From an uncultured Pseudobdellovibrionaceae bacterium (lineage in GTDB: Bacteria; Bdellovibrionota; Bdellovibrionia; Bdellovibrionales; JAMPXM01), in contig CAKQVW010000107.1 in assembly GCA_934277865.1 (NCBI GenBank), positions 1-9,003 of the forward strand: a stretch of 9,003 nt of DNA, read 5' to 3'. The translations under genes and the position numbers were made by a program. Each line of letters begins with the position of its first letter. The stretch's first letter is position 1. The notes below the pieces were generated by a model. That model did not search any database, was not told the DNA's origin, and saw only the letters and a program-made list of their open reading frames with translations. Below, piece after piece: positions 5,090 to 9,003 of the stretch.

Positions 5090-6166
5090 GTGGCCGAGTG
5101 GGAATACCGATCTGAAATTGAGGGCGACGTCGCCTTCTTCCGTTATGCGGGAGAAAATCTCGAGCGTGCGTTCTCGGAAGTTTACGTTTGGGATCTTGAT
5201 AAAACCTATCTCGACACCAGCTGGGCCTCGCTCTCGGAACTCTGGCGCACGGCTTTGGAAAAGGCCTTTCAAAAAAAGAACATCCCAGGCACGGCGACGC
5301 TGGTTCGTGCGTTGCGTGCAGGTTGGGAAGACAATCGCGGACAGCTGGCGTTCCCGATTTACTTCATCACGGCAAGTCCGCCTCAGATGGAAGAGAAGAT
5401 CACCCAGAAGCTGACCCTCGACGACATCAAGCCGCTTGGTGCGTTTTACAAGGACAACCTTCGCAATTGGAAACCTTCACGCTGGTGGCGCCTGACGAAA
5501 CAAGTGGGATTCAAGGTGCAGTCGCTTCTGCAATTGCGTACGCGCCTGAAGGAAGATGTTCGCCAAGTTTTGTGGGGTGATGATTCGGAGAGTGATGCGA
5601 TCATCTACTCGCTGTACTCCGACATCTGCGCTCGGCGCTGGACAGAAAAACAGTTGATCGAAATTCTCTCGCGACTGCATGTGATCGGCGAACAGACAGA
5701 GACGATCTTAGACCTGCAAGACCAAATTCCAAAACATGATCCCGTGGAGAAGATCTACATCAACCTCGCCACGGATACCGATCCGGAGTACTATTTGAAG
5801 TTCGGTCGTCGCTGTGTGCCGACGATCAACTCTTTGCAGGCTTCGCTGGATCTCTTTCAAGATGGCCGCCTGAGTGTGGCGCGTGTCTTAGAGGTCGCGC
5901 GCGATATGCGAGAAAATTATGGCATCACGCGGGCTGAAATGGAGGCCAGCGTTGATGGCTTGGTGCGCCGACAGGTGTTGGGGCGTCCAGCGGTCCAGGC
6001 CATCTTGCCAGAGCTTGCGGCTCACGATTTTGTTTCGCGAGACTTCAAGACCTCGGTCGAACCTCGACCAGTTGAAGAATCTCAAGACGGCCGCGTCTAC
6101 CGTCTCGAGGGCACTCACGAGCCCTGGATTCCTGACGGCATCGATTATCTCCACGAGTCTCGCTGA
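5090..6166 (+). CDS. HAD-superfamily phosphatase-like protein, APP1/lipin catalytic-domain type
   Basis: The product has 358 residues from a GTG start, with only GGGA as a weak ribosome-binding signal, 6 nt after the preceding stop; translation is probably coupled. No signal peptide or membrane span is seen, so it should be cytoplasmic. HAD motifs are in order: WDLDKT at 34-39 (Asp35 nucleophile, Asp37 acid/base), FITASP with Thr94 and Ser96 (motif II), a Lys-rich helix with Lys142 as candidate motif III, and WGDDSESD at 162-169 (motif IV, Asp164/Asp165). The spacing, the TASP motif and GDDSESDAIIYSLY resemble the APP1 catalytic domain (DUF2183), related to lipin-type phosphatidate phosphatases. 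The C-terminal third (about 220-358) is helical and unassigned. All catalytic positions appear intact, so it is probably an active phosphatase. A phospholipid substrate is an inference from the family. The partner gene upstream is exported, so direct contact would have to be indirect or across the membrane. Confidence 0.78.
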   Translation: MAEWEYRSEIEGDVAFFRYAGENLERAFSEVYVWDLDKTYLDTSWASLSELWRTALEKAFQKKNIPGTATLVRALRAGWEDNRGQLAFPIYFITASPPQMEEKITQKLTLDDIKPLGAFYKDNLRNWKPSRWWRLTKQVGFKVQSLLQLRTRLKEDVRQVLWGDDSESDAIIYSLYSDICARRWTEKQLIEILSRLHVIGEQTETILDLQDQIPKHDPVEKIYINLATDTDPEYYLKFGRRCVPTINSLQASLDLFQDGRLSVARVLEVARDMRENYGITRAEMEASVDGLVRRQVLGRPAVQAILPELAAHDFVSRDFKTSVEPRPVEESQDGRVYRLEGTHEPWIPDGIDYLHESR

Positions 6167-6195
6167 GAGAGCTATTGCTGCGTGTTATGGGTTCG

Positions 6196-6214
6196 CAATA
6201 GAGGCGAACTATTG
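6196..6214. promoter_or_regulatory. OxyR-like palindrome CAATAG-N7-CTATTG upstream of katG
   Basis: CAATAG (6196-6201), seven bases, then CTATTG (6209-6214) form a perfect inverted repeat. It contains ATAG-N7-CTAT, the core of the OxyR recognition element; a further CTATTG stands upstream at 6172-6177. The second ATAG-N7-CTAT half expected of a full tetramer site is not present. The site lies 116 bases before the katG ATG and downstream of the preceding stop, in the right place for peroxide control of katG. No good sigma70 -10 element was found at the expected distance. Confidence 0.5.
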
Positions 6215-6314
6215 AACGATCTGTTTTATCGATTTCACGAACTGTCTCTCGTTGGCGAAAGTCATTGAGAATACAAACGTGACATTTTCAACCATCCAAC
6301 CCCAGCACGACTAC

Positions 6315-6320
6315 AGGAGA
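6315..6320 (+). promoter_or_regulatory. Ribosome-binding site that fixes the katG start
   Basis: AGGAGA lies nine bases before ATG 6330, by far the best Shine-Dalgarno match near this gene. It argues against the upstream in-frame TTG at 6252, which would put 26 polar residues ahead of the signal peptide. Confidence 0.75.
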
Positions 6321-6329
6321 CTTTCGCTC

Positions 6330-8585
6330 ATGGCACAGACAAGCTTACGTCGATTCGCAATGTTAGCCAGCGCACTTCCGTTTATCGGAACTGCCGCGCT
6401 GACGACGCCGAATTCGGCTCATGCAACGCCCCCAGGCATGCTCGCAAAACAACAAGTCGCGCTTTCTGCCAACCAATTCTGGTGGCCAGAGCGTTTGGAT
6501 CTCTCGCCGCTTCGTCAGCACTCGGAGCTTTCGAACCCTATGGGTTCAAACTACAAGTACGCCGAAGAGTTCAAAAAACTCGACATCAAGGCCGTGAAAA
6601 AAGACATCGAAGCTTTGATGAAAAACTCGCAAGAGTGGTGGCCTGCAGATTGGGGACACTACGGCCCATTCTTCATTCGTATGGCGTGGCACGGAGCGGG
6701 TACCTACCGCACACTTGATGGTCGCGGTGGTGCGGCCGGTGGCCAACAGCGTTTTGAACCGCTGAACAGTTGGCCCGACAACGTCAACCTCGACAAAGCT
6801 CGTCGTTTGCTTTGGCCGGTGAAGAAAAAATACGGCTCGAAGATTTCTTGGGCCGATTTGATGGTTCTCACAGGAAACGTGGCCCTTGAATCGATGGGCT
6901 TTAAAACATTTGGCTTCGCCGGTGGTCGCACAGACGACTGGGAAGCGGATGTTGTTTACTGGGGAGCTGAGAAAAAGTGGTTGGAAAACAAAGAACGCTA
7001 CAAGGCGGACAAAAAACTGGAAAGCCCGCTGGCGGCTGTTCAGATGGGTCTCATCTACGTGAACCCAGAAGGTCCTAACGGAAACCCAGATCCACTTGCG
7101 GCGGCGAAAGACATTCGTGAAACATTCGGCCGCATGGCAATGAATGACGAAGAGACGGTGGCGTTGATTGCCGGCGGACACACGTTCGGTAAGGCGCATG
7201 GCGCACACAAGCCTGACAAGTGTGTTGGTCCAGACCCAGCAGCTTCTGGTCTTGAAGAGCAAGGTTTTGGCTGGAAGAACAAGTGCGGCGACGGCCACGG
7301 AAAAGACACGGTCACAAGTGGTCTTGAAGGTGCGTGGTCAGCAGCTCCGACACAATGGACAACTCAGTACCTCGACAACTTGTACAACTTTGAATGGGTG
7401 AAAACAAAGAGCCCGGCTGGCGCGATCCAATGGATTCCCAAAGGTGGCGCGGCCAAGGACCTTGTTCCGGACGCTCATGTTGCGAACAAGCGCAATGCTC
7501 CGATCATGTTCACGACGGACATCGCTCTGAAAGAGGATCCCGAGTATCGCAAGATCACGACACGTTTCCGCGCGAATCCAAAAGAGTTTGAGATCGCGTT
7601 CGCGAAAGCGTGGTTCAAGCTCACTCACCGTGACATGGGCCCTCGCGCTCGTTACATCGGTGCGGAAGCTCCAAGCGAAAATCTGATTTGGCAAGATCCA
7701 GTCCCTGCTGGCGTGAAACTCAGCGCGGGCGATGTATCGAGCTTGAAGTCGGCCATCGCGAAAACAGGTCTCTCGACGTCGGAACTCGTGCGCACAGCAT
7801 GGGCGGCAGCTGCTAGCTACCGCGCAACCGATATGCGCGGTGGTGCAAACGGTGCACGTCTTCGTTTGGCTCCGCAAAAAGATTGGGCCGTAAACGATCC
7901 GGCTGAAACAGCCAAAGTCGTAGCGCGCTTAGAGCAGGTTCAAAAGGACTTCAACAAAGGCGGAAAGAAAGCTTCGCTTGCGGACATCATTGTCTTGGGC
8001 GGTGTTGTTGGAATCGAGCAGGCGGCGAAATCCGCTGGCGTGAAAGTCAACGTTCCGTTTACTTCGGGCCGCGGCGATGCTTCGCAAGAGCAAACCGATG
8101 TTGCATCGTTTGCGGTGCTTGAGCCGAAGGCGGATGCGTTCCGCAACTACTTCAGCCACGAGAACTATCTTCCACCTGCAGAGGCGTTGGTTGATCGTGC
8201 ATCGATGCTGAGCTTGACCGTGCCAGAGATGACGGTTCTTGTTGGTGGACTTCGTGTTCTTGGTGCGAATGCTGGAGCGGCGAAACACGGTGTGTTCACT
8301 GCGAAAGTTGGCGCTCTGTCGAACGACTTCTTCGTGAACCTTCTCGACATGTCGACAAAGTGGCAGAAGTCGAAAACCGAAGGTCTTTATGAAGGTGTTG
8401 ATCGCAAGTCAGGTGCGGTGAAGTGGACGGCGACTCCTGTGGATCTGATCTTCGGATCGCACTCGGAGCTTCGCGCGATCGCAGAAGTCTATGCAGCAGA
8501 TGACGGTAAACAAAAGTTTGTTCAGGACTTCGTTTCAGCTTGGAACAAAGTCATGATGCTCGACCGCTTCGACGTGAAGCGCTAA
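6330..8585 (+). CDS. katG: Catalase-peroxidase KatG with N-terminal export signal
   Basis: A bifunctional haem enzyme that breaks down hydrogen peroxide by catalase and peroxidase reactions. The product has 751 residues, the normal two-domain length plus a leader. The N-terminal haem domain has the distal triad Arg117-Trp120-His121 in RMAWH, the proximal His284 in GGHTFGKAHG, and the partners of the Trp-Tyr-Met adduct unique to catalase-peroxidases: Trp120, Tyr243 (IYVNPEGPNGNPDP) and Met269 (RMAMNDEE). The duplicated, haem-free C-terminal domain follows, with RTAWAAAASYRATDMRGGANG, SGRGDASQEQTD and VLGANAGAAKHGVFT. Residues 1-32, with Arg7-Arg8, a hydrophobic core and NSAHA|T, look like a signal peptide, so the enzyme is probably periplasmic, as known for KatP and some other exported relatives. 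The Arg pair lacks the full twin-arginine consensus, so Sec or Tat cannot be decided. It seems monocistronic, with an OxyR-like site upstream. The enzyme identity is very secure; export is likely. Confidence 0.97.
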   Translation: MAQTSLRRFAMLASALPFIGTAALTTPNSAHATPPGMLAKQQVALSANQFWWPERLDLSPLRQHSELSNPMGSNYKYAEEFKKLDIKAVKKDIEALMKNSQEWWPADWGHYGPFFIRMAWHGAGTYRTLDGRGGAAGGQQRFEPLNSWPDNVNLDKARRLLWPVKKKYGSKISWADLMVLTGNVALESMGFKTFGFAGGRTDDWEADVVYWGAEKKWLENKERYKADKKLESPLAAVQMGLIYVNPEGPNGNPDPLAAAKDIRETFGRMAMNDEETVALIAGGHTFGKAHGAHKPDKCVGPDPAASGLEEQGFGWKNKCGDGHGKDTVTSGLEGAWSAAPTQWTTQYLDNLYNFEWVKTKSPAGAIQWIPKGGAAKDLVPDAHVANKRNAPIMFTTDIALKEDPEYRKITTRFRANPKEFEIAFAKAWFKLTHRDMGPRARYIGAEAPSENLIWQDPVPAGVKLSAGDVSSLKSAIAKTGLSTSELVRTAWAAAASYRATDMRGGANGARLRLAPQKDWAVNDPAETAKVVARLEQVQKDFNKGGKKASLADIIVLGGVVGIEQAAKSAGVKVNVPFTSGRGDASQEQTDVASFAVLEPKADAFRNYFSHENYLPPAEALVDRASMLSLTVPEMTVLVGGLRVLGANAGAAKHGVFTAKVGALSNDFFVNLLDMSTKWQKSKTEGLYEGVDRKSGAVKWTATPVDLIFGSHSELRAIAEVYAADDGKQKFVQDFVSAWNKVMMLDRFDVKR

Positions 8586-8636
8586 GACGCATCGAAATGT
8601 CAGGCTCTCGAGTTGAGTTTGAGGGCATGAATCGGC

Positions 8637-8652
8637 CATCATGTAGATGATG
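8637..8652 (+). promoter_or_regulatory. Hairpin covering the start codons of the membrane-protein gene
   Basis: CATCAT (8637-8642), loop GTAG, ATGATG (8647-8652) is a perfect 6-bp inverted repeat in which the 3' arm is made of the first two ATG codons. The stem is weak (mostly A-U pairs), so any effect on initiation would be modest; initiation at the third ATG (8653) would avoid it. Confidence 0.3.
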
Positions 8653-9003
8653 ATGAGAAGCTTGCCGTTTCAAATTAAACTCGAGATCTTTTTGCCGATC
8701 CTACTGGTCATCTTGCTTTGCTGGGCTCTTTTGAACTCTGGAATGCAAGATGACTTTCTTCGGACAAATCATTTCTTCAGAAGCGGCGATTTCGTCGCTT
8801 TTGTGCTTTTGGGGAACTTCGCACACAATTTTTTCTTTCTCTGGCAAATGGCAAGAATGCCGGAGTTTCAGGATTGGGCTCGAAACTACCGATTCTATGG
8901 CCTCTCGATCTACGTCATCTTGCCGGTTCTATTTCTTCTACTGTGGGCCATCTTCGGGATGGGCCTTGGCATCAGCAGAGTGATGCCGATAAAAAGTTTA
9001 GAC
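8647..9003 (+). CDS. N-terminal part of a multi-span membrane protein (3' end outside window)
   Basis: The frame opens right after a TAG at 8644-8646 with three tandem ATG codons (8647, 8650, 8653) and stays open for 119 codons to the last base of the window. At least three hydrophobic segments are seen: IFLPILLVILLCWALL (about residues 14-29), FVAFVLLGNFAHNFFFLW (about 49-66) and a third starting at LSIYVILPVLFLLLWAIFG (about 88-106). They are joined by a polar loop with NHFFRSGD and a second loop rich in Arg and aromatic residues (MARMPEFQDWARNYRFYG). The regular hydrophobic pattern shows this is the true frame; the alternative frame at 8750-8983 lacks it. I do not recognise the family. There is no strong ribosome-binding site, and the ATG run lies in a small hairpin. 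It begins 61 nt after katG with no obvious terminator between, so read-through from katG is possible. Confidence 0.7.
   Translation, partial: MMMRSLPFQIKLEIFLPILLVILLCWALLNSGMQDDFLRTNHFFRSGDFVAFVLLGNFAHNFFFLWQMARMPEFQDWARNYRFYGLSIYVILPVLFLLLWAIFGMGLGISRVMPIKSLD

Noticed and set aside
6030..6046. Second parS-like word TGTTTCGCGAGACTTC in the HAD gene
   Set aside because: Only the left arm and centre match; the right arm is broken, so it is better explained by common Val-Ser-Arg-Asp codons.
6252..6329. Upstream TTG extension of katG
   Set aside because: It lacks a ribosome-binding site, while AGGAGA lies nine bases before ATG 6330, and the extension would bury the signal peptide.
6546..7298. 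Long minus-strand open frame (250 codons) inside katG
   Set aside because: KatG is certain in this region; the antisense frame results from the codon bias of the plus strand and reads as a basic, low-sense product.
8601..8626. Possible katG terminator GCTCTC ... GAGGGC
   Set aside because: The stem is short, includes a G-T pair, has an 11-base loop and no following T-run.
8750..8983. Plus-strand 77-codon frame near the window end
   Set aside because: The alternative frame from 8647 stays open to the edge and has regular membrane spans; this one reads as its shadow.

Overview
The window (about 54% GC by eye) looks like chromosome of a Gram-negative, probably a member of Bdellovibrionota or a related predatory/deltaproteobacterial lineage. 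That assignment is an inference from the combination of DUF3015 and DUF4105 envelope proteins, a SUMF1-fold lipoprotein and an exported catalase-peroxidase. No rRNA, tRNA, CRISPR array, insertion sequence or integrase is visible. Eight genes fill the window and no stretch longer than about 180 bases lacks a gene.

Layout. (i) Positions 2-427 (+) are the 3' end of a gene whose product ends in a winged-helix DNA-binding domain; a parS-like palindrome lies inside its coding sequence. (ii) 473-1501 (+) encodes a lipoprotein with a degenerate SUMF1/formylglycine-generating-enzyme-like domain. (iii) On the minus strand, transcribed from 3838 down to 1593, a DUF3015 secreted protein and a DUF4105 (Lnb N-terminal-like) periplasmic protein form a two-gene unit with a 17-nt gap. 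The DUF4105 protein appears to lack the segment that normally carries the conserved GHT motif. Genes ii and iii converge over a GC-rich pair of inverted repeats at 1541-1590. (iv) A divergent control region, 3839-4012, holds AATC motifs repeated at an exact 12-nt period, a duplicated 12-mer and a pair of CTTAAGGA boxes. (v) 4013-5083 (+) encodes an exported protein with a C-terminal hydrophobic tail. It is followed 6 nt later by 5090-6166 (+), a HAD-fold phosphatase-like protein resembling the APP1/lipin catalytic domain. (vi) 6330-8585 (+) is katG, a catalase-peroxidase with an N-terminal export signal. Its leader contains a perfect CAATAG-N7-CTATTG palindrome that fits the core OxyR half-operator. 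(vii) 8647 to the window edge (+) is the start of a multi-span membrane protein.

Functional theme. Five of the eight products carry cleavable export signals and a sixth is a membrane protein, so this is mostly an envelope neighbourhood: a lipoprotein, two periplasmic proteins of poorly known function, a tail-anchored exported protein, and a peroxide-detoxifying enzyme that probably works outside the cytoplasm. Nothing proves a single system. The best leads are the DUF3015-DUF4105 pair with its altered DUF4105 domain, its repeat-rich divergent control region, and the OxyR-like site ahead of the exported KatG.
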